Of a stretch of 6,584 nucleotides of DNA, positions 1-5,849 are shown piece by piece (positions within the stretch are counted from its first letter, which is position 1; each line of letters opens with the position of its first letter). The position numbers and the translations under genes were made by a program. The notes beneath the pieces were generated by a model that worked only from the letters and a program-made list of their open reading frames with translations, had not been told where the DNA came from and did not search any database. The stretch lies in contig JAPOIQ010000064.1 of assembly GCA_029978815.1 (NCBI GenBank), positions 1-6,584 of the forward strand, written 5' to 3'. The stretch is from a bacterium. Lineage in GTDB: Bacteria; Actinomycetota; Acidimicrobiia; Acidimicrobiales; Ilumatobacteraceae.

Positions 1-256
1 AGTACAGCACGTATCGGTCGTCGAACTTGAACTGCTCTCTGTAGTACGGGCTGTCGGGGTCGAACCAGAACTCAAGCATTCCGCGGGGGCTCGATACTGC
101 ACCTGGTAGCGCGCCCTTTTCGAGGCGCTCACGGAAGTCGCGAATGTCGATGACGGTGCAGGTTCCTGCATCGATTTCGGCTTTGAGTTGTTCGACCGAG
201 AGTTCTTCGATTCGAGCCTTGGCTGCACGGACAAGGTCGTTCACAGATGTTCTCAT
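1..256 (-). CDS. Rhodanese-like domain protein (N-terminal part, cut by window start)
   Basis: Reading the minus strand from an ATG at 256-254 gives 85 codons open to the window edge, so the C-terminal part is missing. After an N-terminal helix-rich stretch (MRTSVNDLVRAAKARIEEL), residues 36-60 read VIDIRDFRERLEKGALPGAV and then SPRG. This is the typical rhodanese core: beta strand with a DxR motif, then E-x-G-x-(I/L)-PGA and PRG. The following MLEFWFDPDSPYY matches a common actinobacterial/proteobacterial rhodanese subgroup. The active-site loop, usually holding the persulfide-forming Cys, lies beyond the window, so sulfurtransferase activity cannot be judged. No clear Shine-Dalgarno site precedes the ATG; a GTG four codons later is an alternative start. 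It is divergent from the SDR gene at 331. The family is confident; the substrate is unknown. Confidence 0.88.
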   Translation of the reverse strand, partial: MRTSVNDLVRAAKARIEELSVEQLKAEIDAGTCTVIDIRDFRERLEKGALPGAVSSPRGMLEFWFDPDSPYYREQFKFDDRYVLY

Positions 257-330
257 GAGTCTGACGGTAATTCGGGAGAGATCGGTAGCACGAAGTGCAA
301 GAAAGTTCTGTGAGGCCACAAACTTACGGA

Positions 331-1005
331 GTGGAAGCAACGAACTCGGCAGTGTTGGTATTCGGTGGCACGGGTGGCCTCGGCAGAGCAATAACTGCCG
401 CTGCGATCTCGCGCGGCGCTCAAGTCGTGACAAGTTCTCGGTCGGATGAAGGTCCGGGTGGCGAACGGTTACACATCGCGGGTGATATCACTTCGGCCTC
501 TGATCGTGAACGAATTGTTGATGCGGCTCTTGAGGAAATGGGTCGGCTCGATGTCGTGATGATTGCGAGCGGAGTTGTTGGGTTCGGACCGGTTGACAGG
601 GTTCGTTCAGATGCGTTGCAGTCGATGATTGATATCGACCTCGTTGGGCCGCTTGCGGTGTGTGGGCTGGTCGCACCGATGATGTCTGAAGGTGGAGCTA
701 TCGGTGTCATCACAGGAGCCGTTGTGGATTCGACAATGTTGGGAACTGGCGTGTACACGGCGGCGAAAGCAGGGTTGTCGGCGGCAGTGGGTGTGATGGC
801 CCGCGACTGGCGTCGCCAGGGTGTTCGCTGCATTGACATTCGCCCCCCGCATACCGAAACCGGGCTGTCAGATCGGCCTCAATTTGGTGCTGCTCCAAAG
901 CTTGGTGGAGGTCTCACCCCTGAGGCAGTTGCTGAGCGAATTTGGCGAGCGATTGAAGCTGGTGAGTCTGTCCTTGCCCCGAGCGATTTTGGGTCGGCCT
1001 CATGA
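331..1005 (+). CDS. Short-chain dehydrogenase/reductase (SDR) family oxidoreductase
   Basis: This encodes 224 residues if it starts at GTG 331, which follows ACGGA and puts the first Rossmann strand about ten residues in. In-frame GTGs at 295 and 310 would add 12 or 7 residues. Visible SDR marks, numbered from 331: the nucleotide-binding GGTGGLG at 12-18, an SSR after strand 2 (about 35-37) that favours NADP(H), AGD near 50-52, IASG at 78-81 in place of NNAG, and the catalytic YTAAK with Tyr142 and Lys146. The usual catalytic Ser, about 13 residues before the Tyr, appears to be Gly129 (context VITGAVVDS); Thr128 or Ser134 might replace it. The PG motif after the active site is RPPHTET. It is probably a soluble NAD(P)H-dependent alcohol/ketone oxidoreductase of unknown substrate. 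The stop codon overlaps the next gene's start, so the two are translationally coupled. Confidence 0.9.
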   Translation: MEATNSAVLVFGGTGGLGRAITAAAISRGAQVVTSSRSDEGPGGERLHIAGDITSASDRERIVDAALEEMGRLDVVMIASGVVGFGPVDRVRSDALQSMIDIDLVGPLAVCGLVAPMMSEGGAIGVITGAVVDSTMLGTGVYTAAKAGLSAAVGVMARDWRRQGVRCIDIRPPHTETGLSDRPQFGAAPKLGGGLTPEAVAERIWRAIEAGESVLAPSDFGSAS

Positions 1006-1403
1006 CAGAGCCTCGTGATGTGATGCTCCCTGCTGAGGCAGCCTCGTCAATCGATCAGATTCTTGGCATCGTTCTTGACTCGTTTATGGGCGGATCACCA
1101 ACTGCTCACGTTGGAGCGTTTGGATGGGGCTTCGATGTGGAGCAGGTTGTCGATCTCGAACAACGGCTGCGAGATGTTTGGAATGCTGAAGAACTGTCCC
1201 GCGGAGAGGGAGATGAGCGTCCGATCGAGTTGTCGATGGAAGATGTTGCTCTCATTCTTCATGGCATGGCGTTCACCGAAGTGATGAGCGCAGACCTGCC
1301 GTGGATTGACATGGTGCGATGGACCTCAGACTTTGTGACCACTCAACTTCGTGCACCTTGGACGGAGGATGAGTGGGAGGCGTTTGGAGCAATTGGCGGC
1401 TAG
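1002..1403 (+). CDS. Unrecognised 133-residue acidic protein coupled to the SDR gene
   Basis: The ATG lies in an ATGA overlap with the SDR stop, so translation is probably coupled and the two genes form one unit. The product is short and acidic and has no signal peptide, transmembrane segment or Cys-rich motif. It looks helical: an N-terminal stretch IDQILGIVLDSF (about 17-28), an aromatic/Gly segment VGAFGWGFDVEQVVDLEQRL (37-56), a polar charged middle (RGEGDERP, 67-74) and a C-terminal half rich in Trp and Asp/Glu (LPWIDMVRW at 99-107, then APWTEDEWEAFG at 118-129). I do not recognise a family and assign no function. Its conserved-looking composition, lack of gaps and coupled position argue that it is a real gene, perhaps a partner or accessory of the SDR. 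It ends 10 bases from the stop of the convergent monooxygenase gene. Confidence 0.72.
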   Translation: MTEPRDVMLPAEAASSIDQILGIVLDSFMGGSPTAHVGAFGWGFDVEQVVDLEQRLRDVWNAEELSRGEGDERPIELSMEDVALILHGMAFTEVMSADLPWIDMVRWTSDFVTTQLRAPWTEDEWEAFGAIGG

Positions 1404-1413
1404 TGCAGCGCCG

Positions 1414-2697
1414 TCATGCCGGAAGTTCGGCGTAGTTACCATCGATCAGCGACTTGCCGCTGGCAAGGGCTTCAAGCGCGAAGCCAGCGGTACGGCGATA
1501 GCCCTCGGTGACGTCAAGAATTTCTTCAGGGCTGATGACATCATTGATGTTGTCGAAGCCCTCGGGGGCTCGTTCGTGTACGAGACGCATTGGCATTTCG
1601 GGGCCGAGACCGCGGTTGGCAAGCACAATTGCTGAGGTCGGTGGGCGGCGGTTCGCCTCGTAGATTTCGAGGGCTCGAGCGAGGTTGTTGCGATGTGTCC
1701 GAATGCAGCCGGCGAGCACACGTGCGTCGAGAATGCCCTGGGAAGCCCCGTTCGATCCAATTGGATACATCGGGTGCGCGGCGTCACCGATGAGGGTGAC
1801 ACGACCTTCGGTCCATCGGTCGAGTGGGTCGCGATCAACCATTGGGAACAGGAACGTTCCTGGTGCGGCGCGCAGCAAAGACGGAATATCGAGCCAGTCA
1901 AATACCCAGTTATCGAACCGTGGAGCGAAGTCGTCGAGATTGCCGGCCCGGTTCCAGTCTTCGCGTTCAAGTAACTCGCGGTCATCGGTTCGATATTCAG
2001 CGATGAAGTTGATGAGTTGCTTCCCGTTGTCGAGATCGCGAATGGGGTAGGCAACAAATTTTTGGTCAGGGTGACCCGCCCACACCATTGTTCGGCCGTC
2101 AAGAATTGGTTCGTATTCGACTGCTCCTCGCCAGAGCAGGGCGCCGTTCCAGAGCGGCATACCTTCGTTCGGGAAGCGCTGTTGGCGAACGGTGGAGTGA
2201 ATTCCATCAGCGGCAACGACGATTGACGCGTCGACTGATTCCTCCCCGCCGCGCTCATCTCGGCACTCGAATGTTGCTGTCACACGATCGTCGTGTTGAT
2301 CGAGCGAGATGAGATGGCGGCCGGTGAGAACACGATCGGAGCCGAGTCGCGCAACTGCTGTCTCATGAAGAACGACCTGAAGGATTCCACGGTGCAGCGA
2401 GAGCTGTGGCCAGTTATAGCCCGCTGCTCGACCTCTCGCTTCTTCCCAGATCATCTGTCCTTTCGCTGAGAAGTACGCAAGGTTGGTGGGGGCTACACCA
2501 ACACTTTCGAGCTGTTCGAGAAGTCCGAGCGCATCGAGTTCACGAATTGCGTGGGGGAGAAGATTGATGCCGACTCCGAGCGGCTGAACTTCAGGAACCG
2601 ACTCCCGTACGACAACATCGACACCTTCGGCGTGAAGGCTGAGAGCGGCCGCCAGTCCGGCGATACCGCCACCAACGATAAGTACTTCGTGCCCCAT
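1414..2697 (-). CDS. FAD-dependent monooxygenase, PhzS-like (aromatic-ring hydroxylase family)
   Basis: This 427-residue class A flavoprotein monooxygenase has the standard landmarks. They are the FAD-binding GGGIAG at 9-14 (GxGxxG) with Glu32 at the end of strand 2, GVGIN at 41-45, HRG at 102-104, the ADGIHS (DG) motif at 163-168, and LIGDAAHPMYPIGSNGASQ at 302-320, which contains the GD motif that binds the FAD ribityl chain. Several stretches match, from memory, PhzS (5-methylphenazine-1-carboxylate 1-monooxygenase): GVGIN, LHRG, VAYPI, DWNRxGxLxD and MVDRDPLxxW. Such enzymes use NAD(P)H and O2 to hydroxylate aromatic rings; the substrate here is unknown, and no phenazine synthesis genes are in view. 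The C-terminus is about 25 residues longer than PhzS. The start has a good AGGAG (2704-2708) six bases upstream. It lies 38 bases downstream of, and on the same strand as, the Fur-family gene. Confidence 0.93.
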   Translation of the reverse strand: MGHEVLIVGGGIAGLAAALSLHAEGVDVVVRESVPEVQPLGVGINLLPHAIRELDALGLLEQLESVGVAPTNLAYFSAKGQMIWEEARGRAAGYNWPQLSLHRGILQVVLHETAVARLGSDRVLTGRHLISLDQHDDRVTATFECRDERGGEESVDASIVVAADGIHSTVRQQRFPNEGMPLWNGALLWRGAVEYEPILDGRTMVWAGHPDQKFVAYPIRDLDNGKQLINFIAEYRTDDRELLEREDWNRAGNLDDFAPRFDNWVFDWLDIPSLLRAAPGTFLFPMVDRDPLDRWTEGRVTLIGDAAHPMYPIGSNGASQGILDARVLAGCIRTHRNNLARALEIYEANRRPPTSAIVLANRGLGPEMPMRLVHERAPEGFDNINDVISPEEILDVTEGYRRTAGFALEALASGKSLIDGNYAELPA

Positions 2698-2703
2698 GAG
2701 ATT

Positions 2704-2708
2704 CTCCT
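2704..2708 (-). promoter_or_regulatory. Ribosome binding site of the PhzS-like monooxygenase gene
   Basis: Read on the minus strand, AGGAG sits six bases before the ATG at 2697-2695 (context TTTAGGAGAATCTC). It is the clearest Shine-Dalgarno sequence in the window and fixes the start of the monooxygenase. The other genes have weak sites or rely on overlaps. Confidence 0.75.
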
Positions 2709-2735
2709 AAACGCAAACGCGAGACGCCGTCGACT

Positions 2736-3149
2736 TTAGGTGGTCGAACAGCAACGTGAGCAAAGGCCGGTGATCTGGACGTCGATGGAGGTTGGGCTGA
2801 ATTCCGCAACTTCTTCGACTTGAGCCCGGAGTCGGTCAACAGTTGATGTGTTGAAGTGCGTCGTTGATTGGCAGCGTTCGCAGACGAGGTGGATGACTTC
2901 GTCTTCGTGGGCTGGTTCCCATGTGCTGAGCTCTCCGAGGTGTGACTCTCGAACGAGGTCAAGTTCAGAGAACAATGCGAGCGTTCGGTACACCGATGAC
3001 GCGTTGATGGAGTCGTCAATCGCATGCACCCGTTCGTGGATGTCTGTTGCGCTGAGGTGAGACTCGGAAGATGAGAGCACTTCCCATACGAGTTGACGAG
3101 CTCGAGTGACACGGAAGTCCCGTGCTCGCAAAACCTCATCGATGCTCAT
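2736..3149 (-). CDS. Fur-family metal-responsive transcriptional repressor, possibly Nur-like
   Basis: This encodes 137 residues from ATG 3149; an in-frame TTG two codons upstream (3155) is possible. The N-terminal winged helix is typical of Fur proteins: RVTRARQLVWEVL at 13-25, HLSATDIHERV at 31-41 and the recognition helix SSVYRTLALFSELDLV at 51-66. The C-terminal dimer domain has the two zinc-binding CxxC pairs, Cys90/Cys93 (HLVCERC) and Cys130/Cys133 (GLCSRC), plus an extra Cys134. Known Fur homologues repress metal uptake genes when metal-loaded. Divergence from a Co/Ni transporter suggests nickel or cobalt sensing (Nur-like); Zur or Fur activity is not excluded. The usual His cluster before the first CxxC is reduced: His87 remains, with Asp83, Glu84 and Val85 where other His often occur. 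His31, His70 and His81 are further possible ligands. Family is certain; metal is inferred. Confidence 0.93.
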   Translation of the reverse strand: MSIDEVLRARDFRVTRARQLVWEVLSSSESHLSATDIHERVHAIDDSINASSVYRTLALFSELDLVRESHLGELSTWEPAHEDEVIHLVCERCQSTTHFNTSTVDRLRAQVEEVAEFSPTSIDVQITGLCSRCCSTT

Positions 3150-3211
3150 ATCCAAACCATATGCCAGCTGATAGCAGCATTGGCGCTCTCAGCGTGAGAT
3201 TATTTCGTTTG

Positions 3212-3245
3212 TTGGCCTGTCTGCCGTCTCCTGATCGCAGGCCAA
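3212..3245. repeat. Perfect 8-base inverted repeat with 18-base spacer
   Basis: The left arm TTGGCCTG (3212-3219) and right arm CAGGCCAA (3238-3245) are exact reverse complements. As RNA, G:U pairs at 3220/3237 and 3211/3246 would extend the stem. There is no trailing T-run in either direction, so it does not look like a Rho-independent terminator. It may be a second protein-binding site or a leader hairpin of the regulator transcript; its role is not shown. Confidence 0.5.
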
Positions 3246-3267
3246 TGCACCATGTGACGAGCATCAT

Positions 3268-3290
3268 TTATTGCGAACGACTTGCAGTAA
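3268..3290. promoter_or_regulatory. Candidate Fur-family (Nur-box-like) operator upstream of cbiM
   Basis: A 23-base imperfect dyad runs TTA-TTGCGA, spacer ACGAC, TTGCAG-TAA. Seven of nine arm positions are complementary around a centre at 3279. The core matches, at 10 of 12 positions, the TTGCAA-N5-TTGCAA operator I remember for the actinobacterial nickel regulator Nur. It ends 45 bases before the cbiM ATG and about 120 bases from the regulator start, and it overlaps a candidate -35 box. This makes it a good candidate for metal-dependent repression of the importer and perhaps autoregulation. Confidence 0.5.
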
Positions 3291-3310
3291 CGCCGTTGGC
3301 TCATTACGGT
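3282..3310 (+). promoter_or_regulatory. Candidate promoter of the cbiMQO operon
   Basis: TTGCAG (3282-3287) and TACGGT (3305-3310) are separated by 17 bases. The -10 keeps the TAnnnT pattern of actinobacterial housekeeping promoters, while the -35 matches the consensus only in TTG. Transcription would begin near 3317, leaving a leader of about 20 bases with no Shine-Dalgarno sequence. The -35 lies inside the right half of the candidate operator, as expected for a repressed promoter. The match is weak. Confidence 0.3.
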
Positions 3311-3335
3311 CATCGGCGTGACTTCGCTTTTCGCA

Positions 3336-4316
3336 ATGCACGCTCCTGACGGTTTCCTTCAGCCATCGGTGGCGTTGGTAACCGCCATTCTCTCGATTGG
3401 AGTCTTGGCGCTGGGGCTTCGTCATGCAGGTCGAGAACTCGGTGATCGGCAGGTTCCTCTTGCGGGCGTAGCTGCTGCATTCATCTTTGCGGCGCAAATG
3501 GTGAACTTTCCGGTTGCGGCCGGAACGACGGGACACCTACTTGGCGGCGCTCTTGCTGCGGTGCTTCTCGGCCCATGGGTTGGGATGCTCGTCGTCTCTG
3601 TCGTGGTGATTGTTCAAGCGCTGCTCTTCGCAGATGGTGGTCTCACCGCCCTCGGATATAACACGCTCAATATGGCGATCGTGACTGCCTTTGGTGGATG
3701 GGCGGCCTTCCTTTTGGTTCGAAAGATCATGCCGCGTACGTCCGGTGGAGTAATCGGTGCCGGCGCCCTCGCAGCAGGTGTTTCAGTCGTACTCTCCGCT
3801 GCTGCGTTCTCAATCGAATGGTTGTTTGGTGCCTCGGCTCCGGTCGCATTCGACACTGTGTTCGGGGCGATGGTTGGCGTACACGTTCTCATCGGTGTTG
3901 GTGAGGCCGTATTGACTGGCCTGGTGCTCTCTGCGGTGATGGCCTCACGGCCTGATCTTGTGATTGGCGCAAGCTACCTCACGTCAGAGGAATTGGCTGT
4001 GAGGTCACGAGTAGGAATGCGTCCCTTCCTTATTGGAAGTGTGTTTGCAGCTGTTGTGGTCGGTGTCGTGATCAGCCAGTTTGCTGCGTCAAGTCCGGAT
4101 GGTCTCGAGCGCGTCGCAATCGACAATGGCTTTGCAGAGTCGGCAACAGATCACGCCTTCGGGTCAAGTCTGTTCTCTGATTATGCAACCGCTGGCGTAT
4201 CGAATGAGTCGTTGAGTCTTGCGGTTGCCGGAGTTGCAGGTATCGCGGTGACGCTTCTGGTCGGTGGCGGGGTGCTGAGCGCTTCTCGCTCGGTTCGTCG
4301 TCGACAGATGGTGTAG
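3336..4316 (+). CDS. cbiM: Cobalt/nickel ECF transporter S component CbiM with fused PDGLE (CbiN-like) domain
   Basis: This is the integral membrane substrate-capture subunit of a Co2+/Ni2+ ECF importer, 326 residues. I place the start at ATG 3336, not GTG 3318, because the product must begin Met-His: MHAPDGFL matches the family N-terminus whose Met1 amine and His2 bind the metal. The third expected ligand, His67, is present in NFPVAAGTTGHLLGG (57-71). Further family marks are LLFADGGLTALGYNTLNMA (96-114) and GVHVLIGVGEAVLTG (181-195). Six or so hydrophobic segments span about 10-205. After a short linker a C-terminal unit has a membrane segment (231-250), the motif SSPDGLERVA (252-261), a loop, and a final membrane segment (294-315) ending in RSVRRR. 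This PDGLE module replaces a separate CbiN. It is first in an operon with cbiQ and cbiO. Nickel versus cobalt cannot be decided from sequence. Confidence 0.95.
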   Translation: MHAPDGFLQPSVALVTAILSIGVLALGLRHAGRELGDRQVPLAGVAAAFIFAAQMVNFPVAAGTTGHLLGGALAAVLLGPWVGMLVVSVVVIVQALLFADGGLTALGYNTLNMAIVTAFGGWAAFLLVRKIMPRTSGGVIGAGALAAGVSVVLSAAAFSIEWLFGASAPVAFDTVFGAMVGVHVLIGVGEAVLTGLVLSAVMASRPDLVIGASYLTSEELAVRSRVGMRPFLIGSVFAAVVVGVVISQFAASSPDGLERVAIDNGFAESATDHAFGSSLFSDYATAGVSNESLSLAVAGVAGIAVTLLVGGGVLSASRSVRRRQMV

Positions 4317-4327
4317 GTCCCTCTCAC

Positions 4328-5092
4328 ATGTCAGGGGCTCACGGCTCAACGGTTTTACGCATCTTCATTCCGGGTGATTCTCAGATTCATCGTTTGTCAC
4401 CTGAGACGAAATTGGTTGCTGTTGTTGCCGCAGTCATTGTGATGGCGGTGACCCCTCGGCAGGAGGTGGTGGCGTTCGCGCTGTATGCGGTTGGCGCGTG
4501 GTCAGTCATTGCCCTGTCAGGAATTGGCGTACGGACGTACTTGAAGCGACTGGCGGTGATCATCCCCTTCATTCTCTTTGCGGTGATCGTTCCGTTTCTC
4601 AGTGGTGGCGAATCTGTGCAGGTTGTCGGGGTGTCGCTCTCTGTCGATGGGTTGTGGGCGACATGGAATATCTTGGTGAAGGCCGGACTTGGAGCAACGA
4701 TGAGCATTGCGCTTTCTGCAACGACCCCGGTAGCAGAACTGCTGCACGGAATGACACGCCTGCGGGTTCCACGTTTGTTGGTGGCCATCATTGCCTTCAT
4801 GCTTCGATATATCGACGTCTTGGTTGAACAACTTGGCCGGATGCGTCGGTCAATGGTCGCCCGTGGCCATGACCCCCGCTGGCTGTGGCAGATTAAACCG
4901 ATTGCCTCTTCGGCAGGCGCACTGTTTGTTCGGTCGTATGAGCGTGGAGAGCGGGTGCATCAAGCGATGCTTGCCCGCGGGTACTCGGGGGTGATGCCAG
5001 TGGTGAATGATCGCCACGCGTCAACTCGTGAGTGGTTGAGTGTGATGGCGTACCCATTTATGTTTGCCGTCGTGCTTGTGGTGGTGGTGTGA
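4328..5092 (+). CDS. cbiQ: Energy-coupling factor transmembrane protein CbiQ (T component)
   Basis: This 254-residue membrane protein couples the CbiM substrate subunit to the CbiO ATPase. Its N-terminus contains the family-like HRLSPETKLV (21-30), followed by hydrophobic segments at about 28-42, 45-64 and 75-91, then LSVDGLWATWNILVKAGL (104-121) leading into another segment. The cytoplasmic region carries RLRVPRLL (144-151) and two Ala-Arg-Gly coupling motifs, MVARGHDP (176-183) and MLARGYSG (214-221), which in T components contact the ATPase. It ends in a hydrophobic C-terminal segment (237-254). The gene starts 11 bases after the cbiM stop, with only a weak AGG upstream, and its TGA overlaps the cbiO ATG (TGATG), which indicates operon expression and translational coupling. 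Confidence 0.94.
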   Translation: MSGAHGSTVLRIFIPGDSQIHRLSPETKLVAVVAAVIVMAVTPRQEVVAFALYAVGAWSVIALSGIGVRTYLKRLAVIIPFILFAVIVPFLSGGESVQVVGVSLSVDGLWATWNILVKAGLGATMSIALSATTPVAELLHGMTRLRVPRLLVAIIAFMLRYIDVLVEQLGRMRRSMVARGHDPRWLWQIKPIASSAGALFVRSYERGERVHQAMLARGYSGVMPVVNDRHASTREWLSVMAYPFMFAVVLVVVV

Positions 5093-5835
5093 TGCCGGCG
5101 TCTTCTGTGGTCGTTCGAGATCTTCGTTTTCGGTATCCGGGCGAGCATCACGATGCGTTGCATGGTCTGAGTATTGAGGTTGCTGAGGGGGAGCGTGTCG
5201 CCGTGCTCGGCCCAAACGGCTCAGGGAAGACGACCTTTGTTATGCATCTCAATGGTCTCCTTGCAATGCAATCTGGTGAGATTCGCATTGGTGATCTCCC
5301 GGTAGTTGAGGACAACCTTCGTGAGGTTCGTCGAGTGGTCGGCGCCGTGTTTCAAGATGCCGATGATCAACTCTTCATGTCAACTGTTCGAGAGGACGTT
5401 GCCTTTGGCCCTGCGAACCTTGGTATTTCGGGAAGCGAACTTGATGAACTTGTCGAGAGAACTCTGAAGCGCGTCGGTGCCGACGGGTATGCAGATCGCA
5501 ATCCGCATCATCTCAGTGGAGGGGAGAAGCGGCGCGTTGCAATTGCGACGGTGCTGTCGATGGACCCACATGTGCTCATTCTTGATGAGCCAACCTCGGG
5601 GCTTGACCCAGCCGGACGTCGTGAGCTCATCGACCTTCTTTCGGGCCTTGCTCAAACGCAACTCATTGTGACGCACGATCTTCCGCTTGCACTTCAGTTG
5701 TGTGCTCGCTCGGTGATCGTGAGCGGAGGAAAGGTTGTGGCCGATGCGCCGACCGTTGAGTTGTTGAGCGACGTGGAACTGCTCGCTCAACATCGCCTCG
5801 AACTTCCAATGGGGTTTGATCCTTCACGTCTGTGA
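5092..5835 (+). CDS. cbiO: Energy-coupling factor ATPase CbiO
   Basis: This is the cytoplasmic ABC ATPase that powers Co2+/Ni2+ import, 247 residues, the usual size for a single-domain CbiO. It is probably a homodimer, since only one ATPase gene is present. All catalytic motifs are intact: Walker A GPNGSGKTT at 40-48, Q-loop Gln88 in FQDADDQLF (the DDQLF extension is typical of CbiO/EcfA), signature LSGGEKRR at 141-148, Walker B LILDEP at 162-167 with catalytic Glu166, D-loop SGLDP at 169-173, and switch His195 in VTHD. The start is the ATG in TGATG shared with the cbiQ stop; an upstream in-frame reading would lie inside cbiQ. It is the last gene of the cbiMQO operon. No terminator hairpin follows. 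Confidence 0.96.
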   Translation: MPASSVVVRDLRFRYPGEHHDALHGLSIEVAEGERVAVLGPNGSGKTTFVMHLNGLLAMQSGEIRIGDLPVVEDNLREVRRVVGAVFQDADDQLFMSTVREDVAFGPANLGISGSELDELVERTLKRVGADGYADRNPHHLSGGEKRRVAIATVLSMDPHVLILDEPTSGLDPAGRRELIDLLSGLAQTQLIVTHDLPLALQLCARSVIVSGGKVVADAPTVELLSDVELLAQHRLELPMGFDPSRL

Positions 5836-5849
5836 TGAACCTCGGGCGC

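Larger units (their letters stand above)
3150..3335. promoter_or_regulatory. Divergent regulatory region between the Fur-family gene and the Co/Ni transporter operon
   Basis: These 186 noncoding bases separate the minus-strand regulator from plus-strand cbiM and must hold both promoters. I see a Nur-box-like dyad at 3268-3290, an 8-base perfect inverted repeat at 3212-3219/3238-3245, and a smaller one (ACGCCG at 3290-3295, CGGCGT at 3314-3319) just before cbiM. I looked for a cobalamin riboswitch (conserved B12 box) and a NiCo-type riboswitch and recognised neither. The cbiM ATG has no evident Shine-Dalgarno sequence. No convincing promoter for the regulator gene was found. Confidence 0.7.

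Noticed and set aside
288..298. GCAC-GAA-GTGC short palindrome between the rhodanese and SDR genes
   Set aside because: Four-base arms with a three-base centre are expected often by chance, and no regulator is linked to it.
144..449. Plus-strand open frame of 101 codons opposite the rhodanese gene and into the SDR
   Set aside because: It overlaps two genes with clear family motifs and has composition typical of antisense reading.
1404..1413. Terminator between the convergent 133-residue gene and the monooxygenase
   Set aside because: Only 10 bases separate the stops. A GCCG/CGGC pair at the end of the monooxygenase gene is only four bases long and has no T-run.
1446..2258. Long open frame (270 codons) on the minus strand in another frame of the monooxygenase gene
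   Set aside because: It lies wholly inside the well-supported monooxygenase gene, has low-complexity Ser/Thr/Arg-rich composition and no domain-like motifs.
2591..3139. Open frame (182 codons) on the minus strand spanning the regulator and the start of the monooxygenase
   Set aside because: It is out of frame with both recognised genes and crosses their boundary; the product is Ser/Thr/Arg-rich without any family signature.
3150..3335. Possible cobalamin or NiCo riboswitch upstream of cbiM
   Set aside because: The B12 box and the conserved NiCo core are not recognisable, and the region is crowded by what looks like a protein operator. A covariance-model search would settle it.
3318..3335. 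GTG at 3318 as the start of cbiM
   Set aside because: It would add six residues before Met-His, while the family requires that Met-His be the mature N-terminus for metal binding.
4387..4800. Minus-strand open frame of 137 codons opposite cbiQ
   Set aside because: Thr/Ala/Pro-rich antisense reading of a hydrophobic membrane protein; no start context or motifs.
5032..5091. Upstream extension of cbiO by 20 codons
   Set aside because: It would overlap the end of cbiQ by 60 bases, and the added residues are unlike CbiO; the TGATG overlap start fits better.
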